A DNA stretch of 64,000 nt from Aureimonas flava (GTDB taxonomy: Bacteria; Pseudomonadota; Alphaproteobacteria; Rhizobiales; Rhizobiaceae), in NCBI RefSeq assembly GCF_003583935.1, contig NZ_QYRN01000005.1, positions 310,001-374,000 on the forward strand, given 5' to 3'. Under the pieces are notes generated by a model that saw only the letters and a list, made by a program, of their open reading frames with translations, did not search any database and was not told where the DNA came from. A program made the position numbers and the translations under genes. Positions within the stretch are counted from its first letter, which is position 1; each line of letters starts with the position of its first letter. Below are positions 9,312-18,180 of the stretch, piece by piece.

Positions 9312-9415
9312 GGAAATCTCCGAGTTGAGCTCGGCGGTTCCTAGCCAATCGCCGCGCGGGAGGCAATCGAAGGCGCACGGAAGGGTGAACGGCCGCCCGC
9401 CCGATGCCGGGGCGC

Positions 9416-9922
9416 CTACTGGAAGCAGTAGGCGATCTTGTGCAGCGTCACGCCCTCGAACGTCTCCGACCCGGTCGCCACGTCGGCGCCGCCGGCCGCT
9501 TCGTAGAAGCGCACGGCGTTCTCGTTGTCGGCGAGCGACCAGACCGCGACGCCGCGAAGGCCGCGCGCCGCCATCAGCGTGCGGCAGGCGTCGAACAGGC
9601 GCCGCCCGAAGCCGACGCCCTGGAACTCGGGCTTCAGATACAGCTCGTAGACCTCTCCGTCGACGCTGAGGCCCCGCGTGCGGTTCCGGCCGACCGTGGC
9701 GTAGCCGACGATCTCGCCGCCGTATTCCAGCACCAGGATGGTGGCCCGGTTGGCGATGGCCCGCGACCACCAGTCCGGCCCGCGCCGCGCCACCATGGCC
9801 GAGAGCGCCCGGTAGGGAATCAGGCCCCGGTAGGCCGACGTCCAGGACGCGGCGTGCACCAGCGAAAGCGCGCCGGCGTCGGCGGCCTCGGCAAGTCGGA
9901 CATCGGCGGCGATCGTCTTCAT
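9416..9922 (-). CDS. GNAT-family N-acetyltransferase
   Basis: 168 aa acetyl-CoA-dependent acetyltransferase of unknown substrate. The N-terminus [27 protein letters not shown] is typical of RimI-like GNATs. The acetyl-CoA loop is in [19 protein letters not shown] and motif B in [18 protein letters not shown]. Single gene, 104 nt upstream of ppa on the same strand. Confidence 0.85.
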   Translation of the reverse strand: MKTIAADVRLAEAADAGALSLVHAASWTSAYRGLIPYRALSAMVARRGPDWWSRAIANRATILVLEYGGEIVGYATVGRNRTRGLSVDGEVYELYLKPEFQGVGFGRRLFDACRTLMAARGLRGVAVWSLADNENAVRFYEAAGGADVATGSETFEGVTLHKIAYCFQ

Positions 9923-10079
9923 GTCGCGTTAACTATGATCGCGGCGGGACGATCCATCGAATTCGACCGAAATGTGGACCGGGTATGTCGAGGGCATGCC
10001 ATTGCGTTCTGGTAGCTCGGAGGGGCGAGCGCCTCAATGGCTCGCGAGGCAAATCCCCACCGCAATGCGGCGGGCGTCC

Positions 10080-10463
10080 TCAGCCCCGCCCGAGGGTGCC
10101 GGAAGCCAGCGCCTTCTGGATGCCGGCGAGGTTGGTACCGCGCGACAGGTTCTGCAGGAAGGGCTGCGACTGGCCGGACACCCAGATGCGCAGCTCGGCG
10201 TCCGCGTCGAAGGAGCCGGCCGTCTCCACCGAGAACATGGTGATCGCCCGGTAGGGGATCGAATGGTAGGCGCGCTTGCGCCCGGTCATGCCCTGCTTGT
10301 CGACCAGGATCACGCGCCGGTCGGTGAACGCCATCTGGTCGCGCACGATCTGGAAAGCGACCTCGATCGTCTCGTCGGGCAGCAGGACCGGCTCCAGCTC
10401 GCGGGCGAGGGCGCCGGTGTCGAGGTCGCTGGCAAGGCCCAGGAGGCCCGAAAGGAGACCCAT
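10080..10463 (-). CDS. PH-domain protein (bacterial PH / YvbH-like)
   Basis: 127 aa small protein of the bacterial pleckstrin-homology family: PDETIEVAFQIVRDQMAFTDRRVILVDKQG followed by AYHSIPYRAITMFSVETAG. Function unknown. I start at ATG 10463 (MGLLSGLLGLASDL) because the frame further up uses a TTG only 6 nt earlier, and a GGAGG lies about 8 nt before the ATG. It begins 2 nt after the oxidoreductase stop (10466), so the two are probably one transcript. Confidence 0.85.
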   Translation of the reverse strand: MGLLSGLLGLASDLDTGALARELEPVLLPDETIEVAFQIVRDQMAFTDRRVILVDKQGMTGRKRAYHSIPYRAITMFSVETAGSFDADAELRIWVSGQSQPFLQNLSRGTNLAGIQKALASGTLGRG

Positions 10464-10465
10464 CC

Positions 10466-11494
10466 TCAAGCCTCCGGCGTCGCGGCCGGCCAGCCGGCGA
10501 TCACGGTCTTGCCGAGCGTGCGCCCGGTCTCGCTCATCCGGTGCGCCTCGCGCACCGTCTCCGCCGAGATCGGCGCGAGGGTGCGGGTGCGGGTCGAGCG
10601 AATGCGCCCGGCGTCCACCAGCCGCGAGACCTCGGCCAGCAGCCGGTGCTGCTCGATCATGTCGGCGGTCTGGAAGACGGGGCGCGTGAACATGTACTCG
10701 AAGTGCAGCGACACCGATTTGAAGCGGATCGGCGACAGGTCCATCTCCGCGCTGTCGATCACGCAGAGATGCCCGAACGGGCGGATCAGAAGCCCGATGT
10801 CGGCCATGTGGTCCGGCGTCCGGGTGACGCCGAAGACGTAGTCCACCGGGCCGAGGCCCAGCGCCTCGATCTGCGGCGCCATGGGCTGCGAATGGTCGAT
10901 CACGTGGTGGCAGCCGTGGTCGAGCGCGAAGTCCCGGCTCTCGGCGCGCGAGGCGGTGCCCACCACGGTCAGCCCGGTCAGCTCTCGGGCGAGCTGCGTG
11001 GCGATCGAGCCGACGCCGCCGGCCGCCCCGATCACCAGGAGCGTGCCCTTCTCGCTGAGGTCGGGCTGGATGCGGAAACGGTCGAACAGGGTTTCCCAGG
11101 CCGTGATCGCGGTGAGCGGCAGGGCGGCCGCGTCGGCGAAATCGAGGCGTGACGGCTTGCGGGCCACGAGCCGCTCGTCCACGAGCTGGAATTCCTGGTT
11201 GGAGCCCGGCCGGTCCACGGCGCCCGCGTAGAACACCGCGTCGCCGGGGCGGAACAGGGTCGCGTCCTCGCCCGCCGCCTCCACCGTGCCGGCCGCGTCG
11301 AAGCCGAGGATGCGCGGCAGCCGGGCGGGATCGCCCACCGGACCGCGCTGCTTGGTGTCCACCGGGTTGACCGACACCGCCTCGACCCGGATCAGGAGAT
11401 CGCGGCCCGTCGGCGTGGGCGGCGGCAGGTCGAGATCCGCCAGATGCTCGACCGACCCGTCGGGAGGCGACGCCGCGTATCCCACCGCTCTCAT
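10466..11494 (-). CDS. Zinc-type alcohol dehydrogenase-like / NADPH:quinone oxidoreductase (MDR superfamily)
   Basis: 342 aa medium-chain reductase. N-terminal GroES-like domain (VSVNPVDTKQRG, LGFDAAGTVEAAG), then a nucleotide-binding domain with VIGAAGGVGSIATQLAR. It lacks the catalytic zinc Cys/His set, as in the quinone-reductase-like branch. MRAVGYAASPPDG at the start matches that branch (ZADH1-like, YhfP/YogA relatives). Substrate unknown. Probably co-transcribed with the downstream PH-domain gene. Confidence 0.88.
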   Translation of the reverse strand: MRAVGYAASPPDGSVEHLADLDLPPPTPTGRDLLIRVEAVSVNPVDTKQRGPVGDPARLPRILGFDAAGTVEAAGEDATLFRPGDAVFYAGAVDRPGSNQEFQLVDERLVARKPSRLDFADAAALPLTAITAWETLFDRFRIQPDLSEKGTLLVIGAAGGVGSIATQLARELTGLTVVGTASRAESRDFALDHGCHHVIDHSQPMAPQIEALGLGPVDYVFGVTRTPDHMADIGLLIRPFGHLCVIDSAEMDLSPIRFKSVSLHFEYMFTRPVFQTADMIEQHRLLAEVSRLVDAGRIRSTRTRTLAPISAETVREAHRMSETGRTLGKTVIAGWPAATPEA

Positions 11495-11656
11495 GCTCGC
11501 CTCCGTCGCCTTTCGCCCGGCTGACCTATCGCGCGGCGCGCCGGCATCAAGGTTTCGTGGCGGTGCGGGCGCCTTTCCCGCAGCGCCCTATCTAGGGGGA
11601 TTGCCCGAGGGGGCGCCCGCCGCGCTGGGGTCGGCGGGCCGCAATCAGGAGGATCG

Positions 11657-13096
11657 ATGTCCAACCCAAGCAGGGAGATGCGCGGCTCGGCCGCCGATCT
11701 CTTCCCGACCCATGTCCTGGGTCGACCGGAGGTGCGCGAGCTACCGCCCGCGCCCGCCAACACCGGAAAGCTGATCGGCCCCGGCATCGTCGCCGCGGGC
11801 GTCGGCCTGTCGTCCGGCGAGTTCATTCTCTATCCCTACATCGCCAGCCAGGTCGGCATGGCCTTCGTCTGGGCGGCGCTGCTCGGCGTGATGACCCAGT
11901 TCTTCCTGAACATGGAGATCGAGCGATACACGCTGGCGACCGGCGAGACCGTGCTGACGGGCTTCAGCCGGTTCTGGCGGCACTGGGGCCTGGTGTTCGC
12001 GCTGATGACGTGCTTCGCCAATCTGTGGCCCGGCTGGGCGACGAGCTCGGCCACCATGCTGTCCTACATCGTGGGCGGCGAGCCACGCTGGATCGCGATC
12101 GCCATGCTGATCTCCATCGGGCTGATCCTGACGCTGGCGCCCGTGGTCTACGTCATGCTGGAGCGGCTCCAGATGGTGAAGGTCGCGGCCGTCGGCCTGC
12201 TGATCGTCATCGCGGGCTTCTTCGTGATCACGGCCGAGGACTGGGCGGCCCTGCCGCAGATCGTCACCACCGCCTCGATCCCGACCGAGCTCGGCTTCGC
12301 GCTGCTTCTGGGCGCGCTGGCCTTCGCGGGCGCCGGCGGCGGCCAGAACCTGTGCCAGTCCAACTGGATCCGCGACAAGGGTTTCGGCATGGGCAAGTAC
12401 GTGCCGCGCATCCGGAGCCCGGTGACCGGCCAGCCCGAGGCCGCACCCTCGACCGGCTTCGTGTTCGAGCCGACGCCCGAGCACATGGCTCGCTGGAACC
12501 GCTGGTGGCGCTTCGCCAACTGGGAGCAGCTCCTCACCTTCGTGGCGATCACCTTCGTCACCATCACGTTCACCTCGCTTCTCGCCTATGCGACGGTCTA
12601 CGGGCAGGAGGGGCTCCCCAACTCGGTGGCCTTCGTGCAGAGCGAAGGGCAGGTGCTGGCCGAGCGGGTCGGCGGCTGGTTCGGCGCGCTGTTCTGGTTC
12701 ATCGGCGCCTTCTCGCTGTTCGGGGCGGCCACGGGCATCGTGGACTATACGGCCCGGCTGGCAGCCGACGTGCTGCGCACCTCCTACCTGAAGCGCGCGA
12801 ACGAAAGCCGCCTCTACTTCTGGATCGTCTGGACCCTGGTCGCGATCGGCGTGGTGGTCCTCCTGGCCGGGCTCACGCAGCCGCTCGTGCTGCTGGTGAT
12901 CTCGGCCTGCGTCGGCGGCCTGATGATGTTCATCTATTCGGGTCTCCTGATCCGCCTCAACCGTCGCCTGCTGGTGCCCGAGATCCGGCCGGGACCGGGC
13001 CGCGTCGCGGCGCTCGCCTGGGGCTTCCTGCTGTTCGGCTTCCTGTCGGTGCTCACCGTGGCCCAGCAGATCCCGAAGCTCTGGGGGGGCGGCTGA
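11657..13096 (+). CDS. Nramp-related membrane transporter lacking the canonical metal-binding motifs
   Basis: 479 aa inner-membrane protein with about 11 hydrophobic segments, matching the Nramp (PF01566) group by overall layout: LIGPGIVAAGVGLSSGEF at the first membrane segment (about residues 39-56). Canonical Nramps have DPGN there and an MPH/MPHN-type motif in segment 6. Here these read GLSSGE (about 50-55) and AGAGGGQNLCQS (about 224-234). Metal transport is therefore not assured. A long hydrophilic loop (about 240-290) sits between segments 6 and 7. ATG 11657 follows AGGAGG with suitable spacing. Single gene, divergent from the oxidoreductase. Confidence 0.8.
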   Translation: MSNPSREMRGSAADLFPTHVLGRPEVRELPPAPANTGKLIGPGIVAAGVGLSSGEFILYPYIASQVGMAFVWAALLGVMTQFFLNMEIERYTLATGETVLTGFSRFWRHWGLVFALMTCFANLWPGWATSSATMLSYIVGGEPRWIAIAMLISIGLILTLAPVVYVMLERLQMVKVAAVGLLIVIAGFFVITAEDWAALPQIVTTASIPTELGFALLLGALAFAGAGGGQNLCQSNWIRDKGFGMGKYVPRIRSPVTGQPEAAPSTGFVFEPTPEHMARWNRWWRFANWEQLLTFVAITFVTITFTSLLAYATVYGQEGLPNSVAFVQSEGQVLAERVGGWFGALFWFIGAFSLFGAATGIVDYTARLAADVLRTSYLKRANESRLYFWIVWTLVAIGVVVLLAGLTQPLVLLVISACVGGLMMFIYSGLLIRLNRRLLVPEIRPGPGRVAALAWGFLLFGFLSVLTVAQQIPKLWGGG

Positions 13097-13102
13097 CCAC
13101 AT

Positions 13103-13135
13103 GAAAAAAGGCGGTGCCGGTTCCCGGCATCGCCT
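13103..13135 (-). terminator. Rho-independent terminator
   Basis: Stem AGGCGGTGCCGG / CCGGCATCGCCT (12 bp, one G-U) with a TTC loop, preceded on the plus strand by A6. The U-run is therefore on the minus strand and serves the small ORF ending at 13187; it could weakly end the Nramp-like gene too. Confidence 0.75.
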
Positions 13136-13186
13136 CGCTCGCGTCGATCGTTCGTGAGTGCGCCAGCCGTCCCGTCGGTTCCGCCC

Positions 13187-13375
13187 TCAGGCCTTGGTGG
13201 CGGCTCGAAGGCCCGGCGGACGGCGGTTCATCCAGCCCGCGCCCTGTCCGGCCTGCATCGACTGGTCCGGCAGGGAGGCGCCGAGCGCGCTGAACCAGTC
13301 CTTCCGGTTCATGTCGATCGGCTGGAGGTGGTTGTCGGCGACGATCTCGCCGGCTTGGGGCGACAGGTACGACAT
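13187..13375 (-). CDS. Small hypothetical protein, 62 aa
   Basis: I do not recognise this protein. It starts MSYLSPQAGEIVADNHLQ and ends RPPGLRAATKA; no signal peptide or membrane segment. It is supported by a strong ribosome site, GGAGG 7 nt before the ATG at 13375, and by a terminator 50 nt after its stop. The frame is open further up (to 13474), but the ribosome site decides this start. It lies alone between the Nramp-like gene and typA. Confidence 0.55.
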   Translation of the reverse strand: MSYLSPQAGEIVADNHLQPIDMNRKDWFSALGASLPDQSMQAGQGAGWMNRRPPGLRAATKA

Positions 13376-13474
13376 GGCACATCCTCCTTGCCCGCTGAAC
13401 GGCCGGAAGGGGGGCGCGTTCCTGCGGATGATGAAGGATTCGGCGCGATGATGCATTCGTGAACATGCGCCCAC

Positions 13475-13507
13475 GAAAAAGGGGACGCGGGCGGTGCCGC
13501 GTCCCCT
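13475..13507 (-). terminator. Terminator of typA
   Basis: Stem AGGGGACGCGG / CCGCGTCCCCT (11 bp) with a GCGGTG loop. The flanking CGAAAA on the plus strand gives a U-run on the minus strand, 28 nt after the typA stop. Confidence 0.85.
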
Positions 13508-13534
13508 CGATAGGATCGTTCGTCGAGCTGGAGG

Positions 13535-15364
13535 TCAGGCGACCTTGCGGCTCTTCTCGAAGCGCTTGCGCTCGTTCGGGTCGAGATAGAGCTTGCGCAG
13601 GCGGATGTTCTTCGGCGTCACCTCGACCAGCTCGTCGTCCTGGATCCAGGAGAGGGCGCGGTCCAGCGTCATGCGGATCGGCGTCGTCAGCTTCACCGCC
13701 TCGTCCTTGCCGGCGGCGCGGATGTTGGTGAGCTGCTTGCCCTTGAGGACGTTCACCTCGAGGTCGTTGTCGCGGCTGTGGATGCCGATGATCATGCCCT
13801 CGTAGACCTTCACGCCCGGATCGATGATCATCGGGCCGCGGTCCTCGAGGTTGAACATGGCGTAGGCCACGGCCTCGCCGGCGGCATTGGCGATCAGGAC
13901 GCCGTTGGTGCGGCCCGCCAGCGCGCCCTTGTAGGGGGCGTAGGAGTGGAACAGGCGGTTCATGATCGCCGTGCCGCGCGTGTCGGTGAGCAGTTCCGAC
14001 TGGTAGCCGATCAGGCCGCGCGTCGGCGCATGGAACACGAGGCGCTGGCGACCGCCGCCCGACGGGCGCAGCTCCTTCATCTCGGCCTTGCGCTCGCTCA
14101 TCTTCTGCACGACGACGCCCGAATGCTCCTCGTCGACGTCGATCACGACCTCTTCGATCGGCTCCAGCGTGTCGCCGGTGGCCTCGTCCTTCTGCATCAC
14201 GACGCGCGGGCGCGAGACGCCGATCTCGAAGCCCTCGCGGCGCATGGTCTCGATCAGCACCGCGAGCTGAAGCTCGCCGCGGCCCGACACGAAGAAGGAG
14301 TCCTTGTCCTCCGATTCCTCGATCTTCAGCGCGACGTTGCCCTCGGCCTCCTTGAGCAGGCGGTCGCGGATTACGCGGCTCGTCACCTTGTCGCCCTCGG
14401 TGCCGGCGAGCGGCGAGTCGTTGACGATGAAGCTCATGGTGACGGTCGGCGGGTCGATCGGCTGCGCCTTGAGCGCCTCGCTCACGGACGGGTCGCAGAA
14501 CGTGTCGGCGACGGTGCCCTTCTGGAGGCCCGCGATGGCGACGATGTCGCCCGCCTCGGCGTACTCGATCGGCGTGCGCTCCAGGCCGCGGAAGGCGAGG
14601 ATCTTGGAGATGCGGCCCGACTCGAGCTGCTGGCCCTCGCCGTTCAGGACCTTGATCGTCTGGTTCGGCTTGATCGAGCCGGACTGGATGCGGCCCGTGA
14701 TGAGGCGGCCCAGGAACGGGTTGGCCTCAAGGATCGTGCCGATCATCTTGAACGGCTCGTCCTTGCCGGCGGTGTCCGGCTCGGGAACGTGCTTCAGGAT
14801 CAGGTCGAACAGCGGCTCCAGGCCCTTGTCCTGCGGGCCCTCCGGCGCCTCGGCCATCCACCCGGCGCGGCCCGAGCCGTAGAGCACGGGGAAGTCGAGC
14901 TGCTCGTCGGTGGCGTCGAGATTGACGAACAGGTCGAAGATCTCGTTCAGAACCTCCTCGTGGCGCTGGTCGGGGCGGTCGATCTTGTTGATCGCCACGA
15001 TCGGCTTGAGGCCGACCTTGAGCGCCTTGCCGAGCACGAACTTGGTCTGCGGCATCGGGCCTTCCGACGCGTCCACCAGGATCACGGCGCCGTCCACCAT
15101 GTTCAGGATGCGCTCCACCTCGCCGCCGAAGTCGGCGTGGCCCGGGGTGTCGACGATGTTGATCCGCGTGTCCTTCCACTCCACCGAGGTGGCCTTGGCG
15201 AGGATCGTGATGCCACGCTCCTTCTCGAGGTCGTTGGAGTCCATCGCGCGCTCTTCGGTGCGCTGGTTCTCGCGGAACGAGCCGGACTGGGCGAGCAGCT
15301 TGTCGACCAGGGTCGTCTTGCCGTGGTCAACGTGCGCGATGATCGCGATGTTGCGGAGCTTCAT
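13535..15364 (-). CDS. typA: Ribosome-associated translational GTPase TypA/BipA
   Basis: 609 aa translation-factor GTPase acting in ribosome assembly and stress adaptation. It starts MKLRNIAIIAHVDHGKTTL; G-domain motifs are ERGITI, VDTPGHADFGGEVER and NKIDRP. The C-terminal half has the BipA pattern PTRGLIGYQSELLTDTRGTAIMN and ends with a basic KRFEKSRKVA. The frame extends 4 codons further to a GTG (15376), but ATG 15364 fits the family. Single gene with its own terminator. Confidence 0.97.
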   Translation of the reverse strand: MKLRNIAIIAHVDHGKTTLVDKLLAQSGSFRENQRTEERAMDSNDLEKERGITILAKATSVEWKDTRINIVDTPGHADFGGEVERILNMVDGAVILVDASEGPMPQTKFVLGKALKVGLKPIVAINKIDRPDQRHEEVLNEIFDLFVNLDATDEQLDFPVLYGSGRAGWMAEAPEGPQDKGLEPLFDLILKHVPEPDTAGKDEPFKMIGTILEANPFLGRLITGRIQSGSIKPNQTIKVLNGEGQQLESGRISKILAFRGLERTPIEYAEAGDIVAIAGLQKGTVADTFCDPSVSEALKAQPIDPPTVTMSFIVNDSPLAGTEGDKVTSRVIRDRLLKEAEGNVALKIEESEDKDSFFVSGRGELQLAVLIETMRREGFEIGVSRPRVVMQKDEATGDTLEPIEEVVIDVDEEHSGVVVQKMSERKAEMKELRPSGGGRQRLVFHAPTRGLIGYQSELLTDTRGTAIMNRLFHSYAPYKGALAGRTNGVLIANAAGEAVAYAMFNLEDRGPMIIDPGVKVYEGMIIGIHSRDNDLEVNVLKGKQLTNIRAAGKDEAVKLTTPIRMTLDRALSWIQDDELVEVTPKNIRLRKLYLDPNERKRFEKSRKVA

Positions 15365-15489
15365 GTGTCGGGTCACCGGAAGGAGTTGAAACGCGTTTGG
15401 AGGCGCGTCTCAGAAGAAACGGCCCAAGGACGTCGCGGTCATTGGGCCGCTCCTTAAAGGATTTTTCGCAAAAGCGAAAGGGAGGTCCG

Positions 15490-17550
15490 TCAGGCCGCGA
15501 AACCGCGCTTGCGCATCAGCGCGTCCGGGTCGGGCGCGCGGCCGCGGAACCGCTCGTAGAGGGCGGCCGGGTCGTCCGAGTCGCCGGCGGCGTAGACGAA
15601 CCGCCGGAGCCGCCCGGCGGTCTGCGCGTCGAACGGGTCGCCCGCCTCGCCGAAGGCCTCGAAGGCGTCGGCGTCGAGCACCTCCGACCACATGTAGGAA
15701 TAGTAGCCCGCCGAATAGCCGTCGCCCGAGAAGATGTGGGCGAAGTGCGGCGAGCGATGGCGCATCACGATCTCCCGCGGCATGCCGAGCCCTGCCAGGA
15801 TTTCCGCTTCGCGCGCCATCGGGTCGGCCGGCGCCTCCCGCTCGCGGTGGAACAGGAGGTCCACCAGGGCGGAGGCGGTGAACTCCACCGTGTCGAAGCC
15901 CGCGTCGAAGGTCCGCGCCGCCTCCAGCTTCCGCATCTTGGCGGCCGGCAGCGGCTCGCCCGTCTCGGCGTGCAGCGCGTGGCGCTCGAGGATCGCCGGC
16001 ACGGTGAGCCAGTGCTCGAAGAGCTGGGACGGCAGTTCCACGAAGTCGCGCGCCACGGCGGTGCCGGCGAGCGAGGGGTAGGTGACGTCCGACAGGAGCC
16101 CGTGCAGCGCGTGGCCGAACTCGTGGAACAGCGTGCGCGCGTCGTCCACCGACAGGAGCGCCGGCCGGCCGCGCGCCGGCTTGGCGAAGTTGCACACGTT
16201 GTAGATCACGGGCGTCTGGCCGCCGTCGATCCGGTGCTGCGAGCGCAGCGCGCTCATCCAGGCCCCGGATCGCTTGGAGGTGCGGGCGAAATAGTCGCCG
16301 ATGAAGAGGCCCCGTTCGGTCCCGTCGGCGTCGAGGACGCGCCAGACGCGCGCGTCGGGATGCCAGGCGCGGATCTCGGGCAGGGGCTCGAACCGCAGGC
16401 CGAACAGCCGGCCCGCGACGTCGAAGGCGGCCTCGATCATCCGGTCGAGCTGGAAGTACGACTTCAGCGCCCCCTCGTCGATGGCGAACTCCGCCTGCCG
16501 CCGCTTCTCGGCATGGAAGCGCCAGTCGGCCGCCCCGAGTGGGGCGTTGTCCCCGCCGGAGGCCGCCAGGGTCGCGAGCGTGCGGGCGTCGGCCTCGGCG
16601 CGCTCGCGCGCCTTGTCCCAGACGCGCCGCAGCAGGGCCTCGACGGTCTCGGGCGTCCCGGCCATCGTGTCGTCGAGCTTGTAGGCGGCGAACGAGGGGA
16701 AGCCGAGGAGCCTCGCTTTCTCGGCCCGCAGTCGCAGGATCTCGGCGAGCACCGGGCGGTTGTCGGTCGCGCCCTCGCGCTCGCCCCGCCGCGTCCACGC
16801 CCCGAACACCTCCTCGCGCAGGCCCCGGTCCGGGCAATAGGTGAGGAACGGCACCACGATCGAGCGCGACAGGGTGACCACGTGGCCCGTCAGCCCCCGT
16901 TCGGCGGCGGCGTCCGCCATGGCCGAGACCAGGAAGGCCGGCAGGCCCGCGAGGTCGGTTTCCGCCACGGGGCGCGCGTAGGCGCTCTCGTCGGCCAGAA
17001 CGTTCTGCGAGAAGCCCGTGCCGAGTTCGGCGAGCCGCGCGTTGATGTCGGCGAAGCGCTGTCGGTCGTCGCCCGCGAGCCGGGCGCCCGAGCGCACGAA
17101 ACCGGCATGGGTGCGCTCCAGGAGGCGCATCTCCTCGGCGCCGAGGCCGGCCTCGGCGCGTCGCTCGAACAGGGCGTCGATCCGCGCGAACAGGGCGGCG
17201 TCCAGCGAGATGCGCGAGCCGTGGCGCGAGAGCGCGGGCGAGACGTCGCGCTCCACCTGCTGGATGCCCTCGCTGGTATGGGCGCCGGCCAGCGCGAAGA
17301 ACAGCGAGGCGACGCGCGACAGCGGACGGCCCGCGCGCTCCAGGGCGAGGATCGTGTTCTCGAAGTCCGGCTCGGCGGCCTCGCCGGCGATCGCCTCGAT
17401 CTCGGCCGCGTGCGCGTCCATCGCCCTGCGGAAGGCTGCGGCAAAGTCGTCCGGCGCCAGGCTTTCGAAGTCCGGAAGCAGCTGCCGCTGGGGAAAGGCA
17501 AGGCGGGAATCAAACGCCTCGATTTGGGATTCTGTCATTTTTAGGCTCAT
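15490..17550 (-). CDS. M3 family metallopeptidase (oligopeptidase A / peptidyl-dipeptidase Dcp type)
   Basis: Cytosolic zinc peptidase degrading short peptides. About 686 aa. The zinc site HEFGH is near residue 476, with the third ligand Glu downstream in the LPSQLFEHW region, and the M3 C-terminal signature HIFSGDGYSAGYYSYMWSEVLDADAFEAF. In-frame ATGs occur at 17595, 17550 and 17538; 17550 (MSLKMTESQ) or 17538 (MTESQIEAF) fit best, as the extra residues upstream are basic and not family-like. Divergent from the marR-like gene. Confidence 0.9.
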   Translation of the reverse strand: MSLKMTESQIEAFDSRLAFPQRQLLPDFESLAPDDFAAAFRRAMDAHAAEIEAIAGEAAEPDFENTILALERAGRPLSRVASLFFALAGAHTSEGIQQVERDVSPALSRHGSRISLDAALFARIDALFERRAEAGLGAEEMRLLERTHAGFVRSGARLAGDDRQRFADINARLAELGTGFSQNVLADESAYARPVAETDLAGLPAFLVSAMADAAAERGLTGHVVTLSRSIVVPFLTYCPDRGLREEVFGAWTRRGEREGATDNRPVLAEILRLRAEKARLLGFPSFAAYKLDDTMAGTPETVEALLRRVWDKARERAEADARTLATLAASGGDNAPLGAADWRFHAEKRRQAEFAIDEGALKSYFQLDRMIEAAFDVAGRLFGLRFEPLPEIRAWHPDARVWRVLDADGTERGLFIGDYFARTSKRSGAWMSALRSQHRIDGGQTPVIYNVCNFAKPARGRPALLSVDDARTLFHEFGHALHGLLSDVTYPSLAGTAVARDFVELPSQLFEHWLTVPAILERHALHAETGEPLPAAKMRKLEAARTFDAGFDTVEFTASALVDLLFHREREAPADPMAREAEILAGLGMPREIVMRHRSPHFAHIFSGDGYSAGYYSYMWSEVLDADAFEAFGEAGDPFDAQTAGRLRRFVYAAGDSDDPAALYERFRGRAPDPDALMRKRGFAA

Positions 17551-17686
17551 TTTCAAAGAATCGTCCCTTGCCCGTAGCCGTCGAATGAAGGACATGGTGC
17601 GGGCGACACGTGACGTCTCGGCCGATCGAAGGAACGGCTTGGCTCTCGATTGACGAAAAAGGCGGCGACCTGTGCCAGACTTGACG

Positions 17687-18178
17687 ATGGGAAATGCGTT
17701 CGGGTTTCTCCTTACCGATACGTCTCGGCTTTTCCGACAGTATTTCGAGAAGACCGTCGCGGAAAACGGGTTGGGGCTGACCCCGGGTGAAATTCGGGCG
17801 CTCGGCCACGTGATCCGCTTCCGAGGGTCGCGCCAGGCGGTGCTCGCCGAACGGATGGGCGTCGAGCCGATGACCCTGTCCGCCTATCTCGACCGGCTGG
17901 AGGCGCGCAAGCTGATCCACCGGACGATGGACCCCAACGACCGCCGGGCCAAGCTGATCGAGCCGACCGAAGAGGCGTTCCGCATCATGCGCGAACTCGA
18001 TCCGCTGTTCGACAAGATCTTCAGCTTCGCCACGCAGGGGCTCACCGAGGAGCAGATTCGCGCGGCCGGCGCCGTGCTGCGCATCGTGCGCGGCAACCTC
18101 AGCACCGACCCGCAGCTCGAGGAGCCGGTGAACCTCCTTTGCAAGGAGCCGCGCGCCGAGGGTTCGAACACGGCCTGA
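17687..18178 (+). CDS. MarR-family transcriptional regulator
   Basis: 163 aa. Winged-helix DNA-binding core: LTPGEIRALGHVIRFRGSRQAVLAERMGVEPMTLSAYLDRLEARKLIHRTMDPNDRRAKLIEPTEE in outline, with the DxRxK/R wing (DPNDRRAK). ATG 17687 starts MGNAFGFLLTDTSRLFRQ; a GTG at 17672 in the same frame is an alternative. Divergent from the M3 peptidase and convergent (2-nt gap) with the LLM oxidoreductase. Targets unknown; such regulators often control neighbours, here perhaps the peptidase. Confidence 0.88.
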   Translation: MGNAFGFLLTDTSRLFRQYFEKTVAENGLGLTPGEIRALGHVIRFRGSRQAVLAERMGVEPMTLSAYLDRLEARKLIHRTMDPNDRRAKLIEPTEEAFRIMRELDPLFDKIFSFATQGLTEEQIRAAGAVLRIVRGNLSTDPQLEEPVNLLCKEPRAEGSNTA

Positions 18179-18180
18179 CC

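Noticed and set aside
9923-10079. tRNA or other RNA gene in the gap after the PH-domain gene
   Set aside because: No acceptor/T-arm pairing or conserved tRNA positions found; the stretch looks like ordinary intergenic DNA.
17650-17662. CGAAAAAGG between the M3 peptidase and marR genes as a terminator
   Set aside because: It resembles one arm of the recurrent terminator but has no complementary arm nearby, and the flanking genes are divergent.
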